Source of the DNA: Parasaccharibacter apium
GTDB taxonomy: Bacteria > Pseudomonadota > Alphaproteobacteria > Acetobacterales > Acetobacteraceae
Assembly (NCBI RefSeq): GCF_002592045.1
Contig: NZ_MEJG01000001.1
Location: 124,001-188,000 of the forward strand
DNA length: 64,000 nucleotides
Direction of reading: 5' to 3'
In this document: in pieces, positions 36,237-44,794 of the stretch
Layout of the letters: each line of letters opens with the position of its first letter
How positions within the stretch are numbered: position 1 is the stretch's first letter
Notes under the pieces: generated by a model
Seen by the model: only the letters and a program-made list of their open reading frames with translations
Databases searched by the model: none
Told to the model about the DNA's origin: nothing
Translations under genes and position numbers: made by a program

Positions 36237-37270
36237 CAGGAAGCCTCAAAATACCCGTTATGAAAGTCTGTTTCTCTCGCCTTTTGGCCTCAGCTTTAGC
36301 CCTCCCCGCCGCCCTCTTGGGCGTGAGTACTGCCGCACATGCGGACCGCCCTTGGCAGGATGTCCCAACACCCGCGCAGGTGATAAAGGAGTTCCCCCTC
36401 AGCCAACCGCTCGCCCCTGTGCTAACAGCCCTTCCCGCTGGCACACCCTTTACATTGAGCAAAAATGGCAAACTCTACCGCTTAGACCCCGTTGATGGCC
36501 GCCTTACCACCTTAATGGATGAGCTTCCCCCCCTCAGTGCCGTCACTGCTACAGCACAAGGCTTATGGGCCGTCGCGCCGGCCCCTAAGCCAGAGCTCCT
36601 CAATCTCGCGCCTGATACTGGTGTTATTCTTAATCATATTAGCATTACAAAAGTTCTCACAACGGGTAGCCATATCGCAGCGATGCGTATTGCGCATGAT
36701 ACCGCCATTCTTGCTGATGATGGCGTCCCGGCCTTTATCATCATCGACCTAAAAACAGGCAAAATGCAACGGCTGCTAGAAGGCTCCCCTACCTTAAGCG
36801 GGCACGGCCCTCTTATGCGCCGGGGGCAGCCTGTTACCACCGCTAGCGGCCAAGCAGAGACAGGCGGGAATATCCGCTTCCTCGCTTTAGATCACAACCG
36901 CCAATGGCTTTTTTATCAGGCTCCAACAGGGCCGCTTTATCGCATTGGTACAAACCTACTCACCGACCCGAGCCTCGGCCCAGCTGAACGCATTGAGGGC
37001 ATGGCAAATTGGCGGCGCACCCCTAGCCTTGGTGGCCTAACGATAGATAGCCACGATGTGCTTTATATGGCTGATATTGAGCATGGCGACCTCCTCGCCT
37101 TTGGGCCAGACCGAATCCCGCTGCGTCTCCTCCATGATGACCGGCTTTATGATGCCCAAGCCCTCACTGTTTTAAAGGATAAAACCAGCCCACAACGCCA
37201 TCTGGCGGTCCTGCTTGGCCCAACAGCAGCAGATAGCCATTATCATCTTCTGGAAATTGCTCTGCCCTAA
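36233..37270 (+). CDS. Secreted MRJP/yellow-like beta-propeller protein
   Basis: The 345-aa protein has a signal peptide (hydrophobic core LLASALALPAALLGV, cleaved near AHA). Its body resembles the major royal jelly protein/yellow family. The segment with PAFIIIDLKTGKMQRLLEG, the block IRFLALDHNRQWLFYQAPTG with PLYRIGT, and LGGLTIDSHDVLYMADIEHG are the family pattern of repeated propeller blades. Bacterial members are often named dopachrome tautomerase-related or gluconolactonase-like, and the substrate is unknown. The ATG at 36233 overlaps the previous stop by 4 nt; an inner ATG at 36260 is also possible. Its place in a Fur-boxed operon suggests an envelope role tied to iron, which is inference. 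Confidence 0.72.
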   Translation: MTGSLKIPVMKVCFSRLLASALALPAALLGVSTAAHADRPWQDVPTPAQVIKEFPLSQPLAPVLTALPAGTPFTLSKNGKLYRLDPVDGRLTTLMDELPPLSAVTATAQGLWAVAPAPKPELLNLAPDTGVILNHISITKVLTTGSHIAAMRIAHDTAILADDGVPAFIIIDLKTGKMQRLLEGSPTLSGHGPLMRRGQPVTTASGQAETGGNIRFLALDHNRQWLFYQAPTGPLYRIGTNLLTDPSLGPAERIEGMANWRRTPSLGGLTIDSHDVLYMADIEHGDLLAFGPDRIPLRLLHDDRLYDAQALTVLKDKTSPQRHLAVLLGPTAADSHYHLLEIALP

Positions 37271-37296
37271 TGGCATTTCAGTGTTATAGAGGTTCC

Positions 37297-38694
37297 ATGC
37301 GTTATCGATCTACTCGCGGCACATTAGATGCCGCTGCTCCTGATTTTTCCGATATCCTTCTCAGCGGATTGGCCGATGATGGCGGGCTATATATGCCCGA
37401 CCATTGGCCCCACATCCCGCGTGAGACCTTAACAAGCTGGCGTGCCCTCCCTTATGCTGACCTTGCTGCAGAGGTCATCGGCCTCTTTACCGAAGGCAGC
37501 ATAGACCGCGATACACTCCGCACAATGGCGCGGGAGGTTTATGGCACCTTCGACCATGCCGCTGTTACCCCGTTAGTTGAGGTGGATGACGGGCTGTTCT
37601 CGCTAGAATTATTCCACGGCCCTACCCTCGCTTTTAAAGATATGGCCATGCAGATGCTTGGCCGCCTTTTTGAATATGTGTTGAAGCAACGCAACCGCCA
37701 TGTAACCATCGTTGGGGCTACTTCTGGCGATACAGGCTCTGCCGCGATTGAGGCCTTCCGCGGGCGAGAGCATATCTCCATCATCATCCTCCACCCCCAT
37801 AATCGGACATCCGAGGTCCAGCGGCGGCAAATGACCACCGTGTTGGAGGATAACGTCCTCAACATCGCCATAGAGGGCGATTTTGATGATTGTCAGGATA
37901 TGGTGAAAGCCATGTTCGCTGATGAGACCTTCCGTCAGGAATGTTCGCTCTCGGCTGTTAATTCCATCAACTGGGCACGGATTGCCGCACAAATCCCCTA
38001 TTATATACATGCAGCCCTCGCCCTTGGTGGGCCGGATAGGCCTGTCTCCTTTGCTGTGCCGACGGGTAATTTTGGCAATATTCTCGCCGCATGGGTCGCC
38101 AGCCAGATGGGCCTACCCATTGAGCATCTCTGCGTTGGCTCCAACCGTAATGACATTCTCACGCGCTTCCTCCTCAATAACGACATGACCAAGCGCAAGG
38201 TGGAGCCGAGCCTCTCACCCTCGATGGATATTCAAGTCTCCTCCAATTTCGAGCGGTTATTGTTTGAGATGCTAGGCCGGGATTCCAACCGCTGCCGCGC
38301 TATTATGACGGAGTTCCGCCAAACCGGGTGCATGGCGGTCCCCCATGATGCGTGGGAGCAAATTCGGGAGGTCTTTTCTGGCATGGCCTTGGATGATGAG
38401 CACACTGCCGAGACTATGCGCGCACTTTATAAAAGCAGCCATTATCTAGCGGACCCTCACACGGCCATCGGCCTTGCTGCGGGTAAACGCTTCCGCGAGG
38501 CAGGCGTGCCGATGGTTACAGCTGCCACGGCGCATCCAGCAAAGTTCCCCGATGCGGTGAAAAAAGCAACGGGGATTCACCCAGCCCTTCCCCCTCATCT
38601 GGCCGACTTGTTCTCTCGTAAGGAGCGTTATGACGTCCTGCCAAACGATGTAGACAAGGTCAAAGCGGCTGTGCGCGCTCATCGGGGTCGTTAA
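37297..38694 (+). CDS. thrC: Threonine synthase
   Basis: The 465-aa PLP enzyme converts O-phosphohomoserine to threonine. MRYRSTRG is the usual ThrC N-terminus and is preceded by AGAGG 5-6 nt upstream, which decides for 37297 over the frame start at 37270. The PLP lysine lies in PTLAFKDMAMQ, and GATSGDTGSAAIEAFRG binds phosphate. NSINWARIAAQIPYY and VPTGNFGNILAAW follow as expected. It sits 26 bp after the MRJP-like gene, so read-through from the iron operon is possible. Confidence 0.96.
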   Translation: MRYRSTRGTLDAAAPDFSDILLSGLADDGGLYMPDHWPHIPRETLTSWRALPYADLAAEVIGLFTEGSIDRDTLRTMAREVYGTFDHAAVTPLVEVDDGLFSLELFHGPTLAFKDMAMQMLGRLFEYVLKQRNRHVTIVGATSGDTGSAAIEAFRGREHISIIILHPHNRTSEVQRRQMTTVLEDNVLNIAIEGDFDDCQDMVKAMFADETFRQECSLSAVNSINWARIAAQIPYYIHAALALGGPDRPVSFAVPTGNFGNILAAWVASQMGLPIEHLCVGSNRNDILTRFLLNNDMTKRKVEPSLSPSMDIQVSSNFERLLFEMLGRDSNRCRAIMTEFRQTGCMAVPHDAWEQIREVFSGMALDDEHTAETMRALYKSSHYLADPHTAIGLAAGKRFREAGVPMVTAATAHPAKFPDAVKKATGIHPALPPHLADLFSRKERYDVLPNDVDKVKAAVRAHRGR

Positions 38695-38742
38695 AGTGCG
38701 CATATCCCATTCTTTTACACGCATGGACCATCACGAAACTGC

Positions 38743-40011
38743 ATGAACGAACAAATCAAACGTACAACTCTTGATAATGGCCTCAACATCGTCACAGAGC
38801 GGATGGAACGGGTCGAGACGGTCTCTTTTGGGGCCTATGTTGCCGCTGGCAGCCGTCATGAGGAGGCAGAGACAAACGGAGCGGCTCACTTCCTTGAGCA
38901 TATGGCCTTTAAGGGCACACAACGCCGCTCTGCCATCCGCATTGCCGAGGAGATTGAGAATGTCGGCGGGTATATCAACGCCTATACGGCGCGCGAAAAT
39001 ACTGCTTATTACGTCAAGCTCCTTAAAAATGACCTCCCTTTAGGGGTGGATCTCATTGGCGATATTCTCACCCACAGCACCTTCCTCCCAGAGGAGGTAG
39101 AGCGTGAGCGGGGCGTTATTCTGCAAGAAATTGGCCAAGCCAATGATACGCCTGATGACATCGTTTTTGACCATTTTCAGGATTGTGCTTATCCCGACCA
39201 ACCGATGGGCCGCCCCATCCTCGGGACGGAAAACGGCATCGCTACTATGAGCCGTGACACCTTAATGGCTTATATGCATCGCCATTATAGCACGCAAAAT
39301 ATGGTCATCGCCGCAGCAGGGAATCTCCATCATGATGAGGTGGTCGCATTAGTCCGCAAACATTTTGCCGACCTCCCCACACATACGCCCCCGCAAGCCG
39401 TTCCCGCCCATTATAAAGGGGGGATGAAGCAGACAGAACGCAAGCTAGACCAAGTGCATATCCTTATGGGCTTCCCCGCCCCTGGCTATCGGGAGCAAGG
39501 CTATTATAGCGCGATGGTCCTCTCCACCTTACTCGGTGGGGGCATGTCCTCCCGTTTGTTCCAAGAAATCCGGGAGCGGCGCGGTTTGGTTTATAGCGTC
39601 TATTCCTTCGCTAGCCCCTTTGCTGATAGCGGCTTGTTCGGCCTTTATGCTGGGACAGGGCCAGATAAAACCGATGAGCTTATCCCCGCCGCCCTTGCTG
39701 AGCTACGCAATCTGCAACATGGCATCAATGATGAGGAGCTCAATCGCGCCCGCACGCAGCTAAAAGCCTCTTTGCTCATGTCGCTGGAAAGTACAGGCAG
39801 CCGTTGCGCCCAAATTGCGCGGCAAATCCAGGTTCATGACCGCATCATCTCGACAGAGGAGATTGTCCGCAAGATTGACGCTGTGACAGAGGGCGATGTT
39901 CTCGCTATGGCACGCACCATCTTTGAAGGGGCACCAACCCTCACCACTATGGGACCCGCGCGCAACATTCCAACGCTTGATAGCCTCCATAACGCTTTGA
40001 AGGCGGCATGA
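38743..40011 (+). CDS. M16-family zinc peptidase (processing-protease-like)
   Basis: The 422-aa protein is homologous to the beta subunit of mitochondrial processing peptidase. The inverted zinc motif HFLEH lies in AAHFLEHMAFKGT near residue 50, and the third metal ligand Glu lies in ERGVILQEIGQAND about 75 residues later. The C-terminal half has the R/Y region GGGMSSRLFQEIRERRGLVYSV. The length is the normal single-subunit form. It is presumably cytoplasmic or periplasmic, and no signal peptide is visible. The stop overlaps the pmbA start (ATGA), so the two are coupled. The substrate is unknown. Confidence 0.93.
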   Translation: MNEQIKRTTLDNGLNIVTERMERVETVSFGAYVAAGSRHEEAETNGAAHFLEHMAFKGTQRRSAIRIAEEIENVGGYINAYTARENTAYYVKLLKNDLPLGVDLIGDILTHSTFLPEEVERERGVILQEIGQANDTPDDIVFDHFQDCAYPDQPMGRPILGTENGIATMSRDTLMAYMHRHYSTQNMVIAAAGNLHHDEVVALVRKHFADLPTHTPPQAVPAHYKGGMKQTERKLDQVHILMGFPAPGYREQGYYSAMVLSTLLGGGMSSRLFQEIRERRGLVYSVYSFASPFADSGLFGLYAGTGPDKTDELIPAALAELRNLQHGINDEELNRARTQLKASLLMSLESTGSRCAQIARQIQVHDRIISTEEIVRKIDAVTEGDVLAMARTIFEGAPTLTTMGPARNIPTLDSLHNALKAA

Positions 40012-41354
40012 CAGACCTCCTCACTCCCCTTCACGATGCTCTCACACGTGCGCGCCATCACGGAGCGGACCATGCTGATGCCCTCATTATGCGGAGCCAG
40101 AACCGCTCTGCTATAATTCGGCAAGGCAAGGCGGAGGGAATCCGTCATGCAGAGGGGCTCTCCCTCAGCTTGCGTGTCTTTCATCAAGGGCGTGTTGCCA
40201 GTGTGTCAGGCAATGACCTCACCACACACGCACTCGACCAGCTAGCCGAACGTGCTTGTGCGATGGCTCAAGCCGTTCCGCCCTCCCCAGAGGATGGATT
40301 AGCTGAGCATCCGCTCATCCCGCTCCCACAAGAGGCCATCACAAAGCTAGACCTCTTTGACTCCACACCCACACCAGAGATAGACGCCCTCCTCGCCACA
40401 GCGAAGGAAATGGAAGGTACGGCCCTCGCCCATAAAGGCATCACAAATAGTAGCGGGGCCGCAGCGAGTGCCAGCACGCATGACATCGCCCTTGCCACAA
40501 GCGCAGGTTTTGCGGGGCAGTATCAACGCAGTGGGCATAGCCGAAGCATCAGCGTTGTGGCAGGCACAGGTCCGCATATGCAGCGTGATTATGCCTTCCA
40601 TAACGCGGTGCATCAGGCCGATTTGCACAATCCGACTCACTTAGGGGATGAAGCAGCCCGTCATGCGTTGGCTCGTCTCAACCCTATCCGGCCTAAAACG
40701 GGCTTTTATCCCGTATTATTCGCCCCACGCGTCTCCGCCTCTCTCTTAGCGCATTTCGCCGCAGCTATTAATGGCGCGGCCATTGTACAAGAGGCCTCCT
40801 TTCTTAAAGATAAGCGCGGAGCGGCCCTTTTTCGTAAGGGCATCACCTTAACTGATGACCCAACCCTCCCTCGCCTTGCGGGGTCTCGCCCCTTTGATGG
40901 TGAAGGGAGCGCGACTCTTCCATTAAATCTTGTTGAGAATGGCCAACTCAACCACTGGTTGCTAGATAGCCGCTGCGCACGTAAGCTAGGCTTCCCTACA
41001 AGCAATGGGCGGGCTGTCCGCAGCGGAGGGAGTGTACGGCCGGGTCTTTCCACATTCTATCTCCATCCTGGAGACCATTCCCCCTCTGCGTTGCAATCTG
41101 ATATTAAAGAAGGCGTGTTACTGACAGAACTTATGGGCAATGCCATCAATATGCTCACTGGGGATTATAGCCGTGGTGGCTCTGGCTTTATGATTCGCAA
41201 TGGTGAGATTGCCGAGCCTGTCTCTGGCATTACCATTGCTGGCAATCTGCTTGAGATGTTTGCCCGCCTTATCCCGGCCAATGACCTCGACCTCATGGCT
41301 GGTTATCACGCCCCGACCATTCGTATCGACCATATGAGTCTTGCTGGAGACTAA
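40008..41354 (+). CDS. pmbA: TldD/PmbA-family protein (PmbA)
   Basis: The 448-aa protein belongs to the TldD/PmbA family of metalloprotease partners. In E. coli TldD and TldE/PmbA form a heterodimer that degrades unfolded peptides and matures microcin B17; PmbA lacks the zinc site. Family stretches include LSLRVFHQGRVASVSGNDL, the C-terminal LDSRCARKLGFPTSNGRAVR and GDYSRGGSGFMIRNGEI. No tldD lies in this window. It is coupled to the M16 peptidase gene by a 4-nt overlap, which suggests a shared role in peptide turnover. Confidence 0.9.
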   Translation: MTDLLTPLHDALTRARHHGADHADALIMRSQNRSAIIRQGKAEGIRHAEGLSLSLRVFHQGRVASVSGNDLTTHALDQLAERACAMAQAVPPSPEDGLAEHPLIPLPQEAITKLDLFDSTPTPEIDALLATAKEMEGTALAHKGITNSSGAAASASTHDIALATSAGFAGQYQRSGHSRSISVVAGTGPHMQRDYAFHNAVHQADLHNPTHLGDEAARHALARLNPIRPKTGFYPVLFAPRVSASLLAHFAAAINGAAIVQEASFLKDKRGAALFRKGITLTDDPTLPRLAGSRPFDGEGSATLPLNLVENGQLNHWLLDSRCARKLGFPTSNGRAVRSGGSVRPGLSTFYLHPGDHSPSALQSDIKEGVLLTELMGNAINMLTGDYSRGGSGFMIRNGEIAEPVSGITIAGNLLEMFARLIPANDLDLMAGYHAPTIRIDHMSLAGD

Positions 41355-41361
41355 CCCGATT

Positions 41362-42327
41362 ATGCGTATTCGTCTTATCCCTCTTGCCACAGCGGTGCTA
41401 TGCCTGCCGCTCTTTGCCCTCGCCCCTGCCGCTGAGGCCCGCGCTGGGATGGGCTCCTCCCTTGGCAGCCGTGGCTCCCGTACATGGAGCGCACCGCCTC
41501 GCACCAGCGTTACCCCTAGCTGGACACGGCCTATGGACCGTAGCATGACCCCACGCACCCCCTCTTACGGCACGGCAGAGCCTTCCATGGGCAGTGGCTT
41601 TAACCGTCCTGCTTTTGGTGGTGGGATGCGCCCTCCCTTTGCGGCACGTCATCCCTTCCTGACCAGCTTGGCCGGTGGCTTCTTAGGGGCTGGCCTTTTT
41701 GGAATGCTTAGCGGACATGGCTTCTTTGGGGGCTTTAGTGGTGGCGGTTCCTTCTTTGGCTTTATCTTCCAAGTACTGCTCGTTGCGCTGCTGATAAACT
41801 TCGTCATCAAATTATGGCGGCGATCCTCAAGCACGAATAATGGCCCTACAACGGGGTTTACGCCCGCTAATGGTGGGGCATCTCCCTTCCCCAACCAACC
41901 TCAGGCTGCACCAGCACAAGATGTTACCTTAACGCCAGAGGATTATCAGAGCTTCCAACAACTCTTGCTCAATGTCCAAGCAGCATGGAGCGCGCAGGAC
42001 ATGACCTCCCTGCAACGTATGGCCACGCCGGAGATGGTAAGTTACTTCAATAACCAACTCTCCGAGCTTACAAGCCGTGGGGCGCGCAATATTGTCTCTC
42101 AGGTACGTTTCATTCGTGGGGACCTCGCCGAGGCATGGCGGGAAGGCAACATCACTTACGCGAGCGTTGCTCTACAATATTCTGCCATTGATGTCACAAC
42201 CGATAATATGGGCACAGTGCTTGATGGTAGCAAAACCGAGCCACAAACTATTACAGAGCTTTGGACCTTCCTCCGGGCCGATGGGCGCGGTAATTGGATT
42301 CTCTCTGCCATCCAACAGGCAGGATAA
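41362..42327 (+). CDS. Tim44-like domain protein with signal peptide
   Basis: The 321-aa protein has an N-terminal signal or anchor (LIPLATAVLCLPLFALAPAAEA) and a Ser/Arg/Pro/Gly-rich low-complexity region to about residue 95. A glycine/phenylalanine-rich hydrophobic stretch follows (LTSLAGGFLGAGLFGMLSGHGFF and on), then a membrane segment near 135-150. The C-terminal Tim44-like domain runs from about residue 190, including YQSFQQLLLNVQAAWSAQD and ELWTFLRADGRGNWILSAIQ. This layout matches the common bacterial Tim44-like proteins; the function is unknown. The start is 41362, 7 bp after pmbA, and a terminator follows. Confidence 0.85.
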   Translation: MRIRLIPLATAVLCLPLFALAPAAEARAGMGSSLGSRGSRTWSAPPRTSVTPSWTRPMDRSMTPRTPSYGTAEPSMGSGFNRPAFGGGMRPPFAARHPFLTSLAGGFLGAGLFGMLSGHGFFGGFSGGGSFFGFIFQVLLVALLINFVIKLWRRSSSTNNGPTTGFTPANGGASPFPNQPQAAPAQDVTLTPEDYQSFQQLLLNVQAAWSAQDMTSLQRMATPEMVSYFNNQLSELTSRGARNIVSQVRFIRGDLAEAWREGNITYASVALQYSAIDVTTDNMGTVLDGSKTEPQTITELWTFLRADGRGNWILSAIQQAG

Positions 42328-42355
42328 TCTTACACCTGCTGAGCAATAGGTAAAG

Positions 42356-42401
42356 AAAACCCCGCATCCTGCCTGCGCTGGTGAGATGCGGGGTTTTTTA
42401 T
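42356..42401 (+). terminator. Rho-independent terminator after the Tim44-like gene
   Basis: An AACCCCGCATC / GATGCGGGGTT stem is followed by a TTTTTT tail and preceded by A-rich sequence. It may also serve the coxF-ctaB operon coming from the other side. Confidence 0.88.
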
Positions 42402-42420
42402 AAGCCCTCATAAGGGCACC

Positions 42421-42531
42421 TTACAGCCGGTAAAGAGCTGCCACAAAAAGGGAAAGAGCAAAAAAGGACAAGCCAACAACAATGCCAAAAAGGCGGCCTT
42501 GCCGGCGGGGGGGCGTATTAAGATCGCTCAT
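42421..42531 (-). CDS. 36-aa membrane protein, CoxF-like
   Basis: A small open frame encodes a protein starting MSDLNTPPRRQGRLFG, with one membrane segment (IVVGLSFFALSLFVAALY, residues 17-34) and a short basic N-terminal tail. The ATG overlaps the ctaB stop by 4 nt (ATGA), which strongly supports translation. Its place right after ctaB and its N-in basic/TM layout match the tiny CoxF-type proteins of alphaproteobacterial cytochrome c oxidase operons, whose function is not well known. The name rests on position and topology. Confidence 0.6.
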   Translation of the reverse strand: MSDLNTPPRRQGRLFGIVVGLSFFALSLFVAALYRL

Positions 42532-43493
42532 GCCAGAAGAACCCTATCAATCAATAGACCACAAAATAGAAAAAAGAGATATGCCAGCGAGTAGCGAAAA
42601 GCATAGCGAGCTGGCATATCCTTTGTCAGGCTGTTACCCTTATCATCTTGCTTATCACAGAGAACGCGCAGCCCGTAATAGATAAAGCCGAGGTCTAACA
42701 GGCTGGTGCAAACTGTGTAAAACCAGCCACATTGACCCACCACACTCGGCACGAGCGAGACAAGGCTTAAAATCACAGTATAAATGACAATCTGCCAGCG
42801 CGTATGGCGTGCACCTTTTACGACTGGCAACATGGGGATGCCCGCACTCTCATAATCCTTACACGCATAAAGAGAGAGAGACCAAAAATGCGGCGGCGTC
42901 CATAAAAAGACAATCGCGAACATCACTACAGGCAACACATCTAGCGAGCCCATGCTCGCAGCCCAGCCTATCATGGGGGGGAAAGCCCCCGCCGCCCCAC
43001 CAATCACAATATTCTGCGGCGTGCTACGCTTAAGCCACATCGTATAAATCACGCCGTAAAAGAAGATGGAGAACGCCAAAATCCCCGCTGCGAGCAAGTT
43101 TGTCGCCAACCACAGCACCACAACCGACGCCACGGAGAGAATCACGGCATAAACCAGCGCGCTCGTCGGCTCTACACGCCCGCCTGGCACAGGGCGAACC
43201 TGCGTACGCTTCATAATCGCATCAATATCGCGGTCATACCACATATTGATGGCCCCAGCCGCCCCAGCCCCGATGCAAATACAAGCAATGATAACAAGAC
43301 CAACGGGGATAGACGGCCATTTAGGGGCCACAGCCATGCCTGCAAGCCCCGTAAATACAACCAGCGAAATCACCCGCGGTTTGAGCAAGGCGATCCAATC
43401 TTGCAAGGCGGCATCACCATTTTGCCCCTCTACACGCAACATAGCCATAAACCGCGTTAGTAGCGATGAGGATGGTGTGGATGATGCCTGCAT
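42528..43493 (-). CDS. ctaB: Protoheme IX farnesyltransferase (heme O synthase)
   Basis: The 321-aa membrane prenyltransferase of the UbiA family attaches farnesyl to heme B to give heme O, needed by bo3- or aa3-type oxidases. The first Asp-rich motif lies in NMWYDRDIDAIMKRT near residue 100; LKPRVISLVVFTGLAGM is the family N-terminus; the second motif region reads ACKDYESAGIPMLPVVKG. About nine hydrophobic segments are visible. The start MQASSTPSS at 43493 follows the upstream stop by 7 bp with AAGGG in front, and the frame back to 43538 lies inside the neighbouring gene. It sits between an oxidase-like gene and the CoxF-like gene. Confidence 0.95.
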   Translation of the reverse strand: MQASSTPSSSLLTRFMAMLRVEGQNGDAALQDWIALLKPRVISLVVFTGLAGMAVAPKWPSIPVGLVIIACICIGAGAAGAINMWYDRDIDAIMKRTQVRPVPGGRVEPTSALVYAVILSVASVVVLWLATNLLAAGILAFSIFFYGVIYTMWLKRSTPQNIVIGGAAGAFPPMIGWAASMGSLDVLPVVMFAIVFLWTPPHFWSLSLYACKDYESAGIPMLPVVKGARHTRWQIVIYTVILSLVSLVPSVVGQCGWFYTVCTSLLDLGFIYYGLRVLCDKQDDKGNSLTKDMPARYAFRYSLAYLFFLFCGLLIDRVLLA

Positions 43494-43500
43494 GATGCGA

Positions 43501-44730
43501 TTACCCTTTACACTCAAGCTCAGCTCCAATTTTGGCACGCGCCACCAACAAAGCGTACCAGAGCCGCCCTGCGACCAACCCGAACATGACCAGACTCGCC
43601 GCCATCAAGATAACCGCGGGGAGGGCAAGCTGCGGTATGACCGAGCAGACCGCCCCTATAAATGTCACAAAAGCATGGAGGGAGCCAAAAAAGGCCAGCC
43701 CTTTATTATGCTGAGCCACCCCCATAGAGCACCACGCATAAAATGCCGCGCCTAATGCCAATAAGCTACCAAACATAACTAATTGATGGCTCGCCGCGCC
43801 TGAAAGCCCAAAGGGGAGTGACTGCACATCCCCCAACACCATCAAAATCCAGCCCGCTAAAAGCAGCACCAAACCACCAGAGGCCCAGCTTGCCACAGGG
43901 CCGGATGGCAGACGCGCGCGCCACATATCAACTAGAAACGCTCCTAAAAGAGCCAAGCAGGGCATCGCGAGCCCCACCACAAGCCCGACCCTATACGCCG
44001 TAGAGGATAGCCCCCCAAATAGATGGTCCGCCCAGCATAAAACAGGCACAAGCCCCATCACCCCAAAAGCATAAGGGGCACATCGTGCGACCATGCCACG
44101 TTCCGCTTTGGCAGGGAGCAAGGCTGCAACAATAATCCCTAAAGAAGGAATGCTCAGCAAGCTCATCTCGACCCCACCATGCAGGACTGCCAGCAAAGCC
44201 GTTGCCCCACCACCCGCAAAGCCACTACGCACGAGGAAAGCCAAAAGAACCGGTGCTACGATGAGAACAGACAAAGCACTCCCCACAAAAGCCCAAATGA
44301 GGGGAGGAAACGCCCGAAAGGTGATAGAGCGCATCTCCAATATTGTGGCAAGAACATTGACGGCCAAAGCCAACATCCCCAAGGCCCAAAGAGCTAACCC
44401 CCCATAAGGCATAACAGGCAGCAAAAGCACACCGACAGCTAACAGCACAAACCCGGCGTGAGAGGCAGTGGGGAGGGCCATCCCCTCACCCTTTAAAAGC
44501 TTGGGGAGGAACCATTGCGCCATACCCCCCAACATCACAGGGCAGACGACATAAAGCGTCATCAACAACGCATGAGCCACCACAACACCAGCAGAGGGTT
44601 GCACATGGAGGAAAGGCAGCCCTAAGCTTCCCCCTAACATGCCCGCAAAAAATGCGAGCAAGAAGAACCTTCCCCCCTCACGATGTAGGGCGGTAGAATA
44701 TGTTTTCTGAAATAAAGGCCTTGTAGTCAC
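43501..44730 (-). CDS. Degenerate heme-copper oxidase subunit I-like membrane protein
   Basis: The 409-aa protein has about 12 hydrophobic segments and aligns by eye along its length with CtaD/CoxA. YSTALHREGG matches the NHKDIG region, AHALLMTLYVVCPVMLGG matches the segment with the low-spin heme His (His53 kept), and PPLIWAFVGSALSVLIVAPVLLA matches the pre-CuB segment. HGGVEMSLLSIPSLGII matches GHPEVY...LPGFGII with the CuB His and cross-linked Tyr lost. ADHLF replaces AHHMF, and ASHQLV replaces AHFHYV. It is shorter than CtaD (usually about 530 aa). With most metal and heme ligands gone it cannot be a normal oxidase. It heads the ctaB-coxF operon, so it looks like a repurposed or decaying operon remnant. 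Confidence 0.7.
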   Translation of the reverse strand: MTTRPLFQKTYSTALHREGGRFFLLAFFAGMLGGSLGLPFLHVQPSAGVVVAHALLMTLYVVCPVMLGGMAQWFLPKLLKGEGMALPTASHAGFVLLAVGVLLLPVMPYGGLALWALGMLALAVNVLATILEMRSITFRAFPPLIWAFVGSALSVLIVAPVLLAFLVRSGFAGGGATALLAVLHGGVEMSLLSIPSLGIIVAALLPAKAERGMVARCAPYAFGVMGLVPVLCWADHLFGGLSSTAYRVGLVVGLAMPCLALLGAFLVDMWRARLPSGPVASWASGGLVLLLAGWILMVLGDVQSLPFGLSGAASHQLVMFGSLLALGAAFYAWCSMGVAQHNKGLAFFGSLHAFVTFIGAVCSVIPQLALPAVILMAASLVMFGLVAGRLWYALLVARAKIGAELECKG

Positions 44731-44794
44731 GTCTTTGATGCCAGTTTAGTCTTGTCTCAATTCAATCTAACCATCCTTAACCGGATGGAAGACC

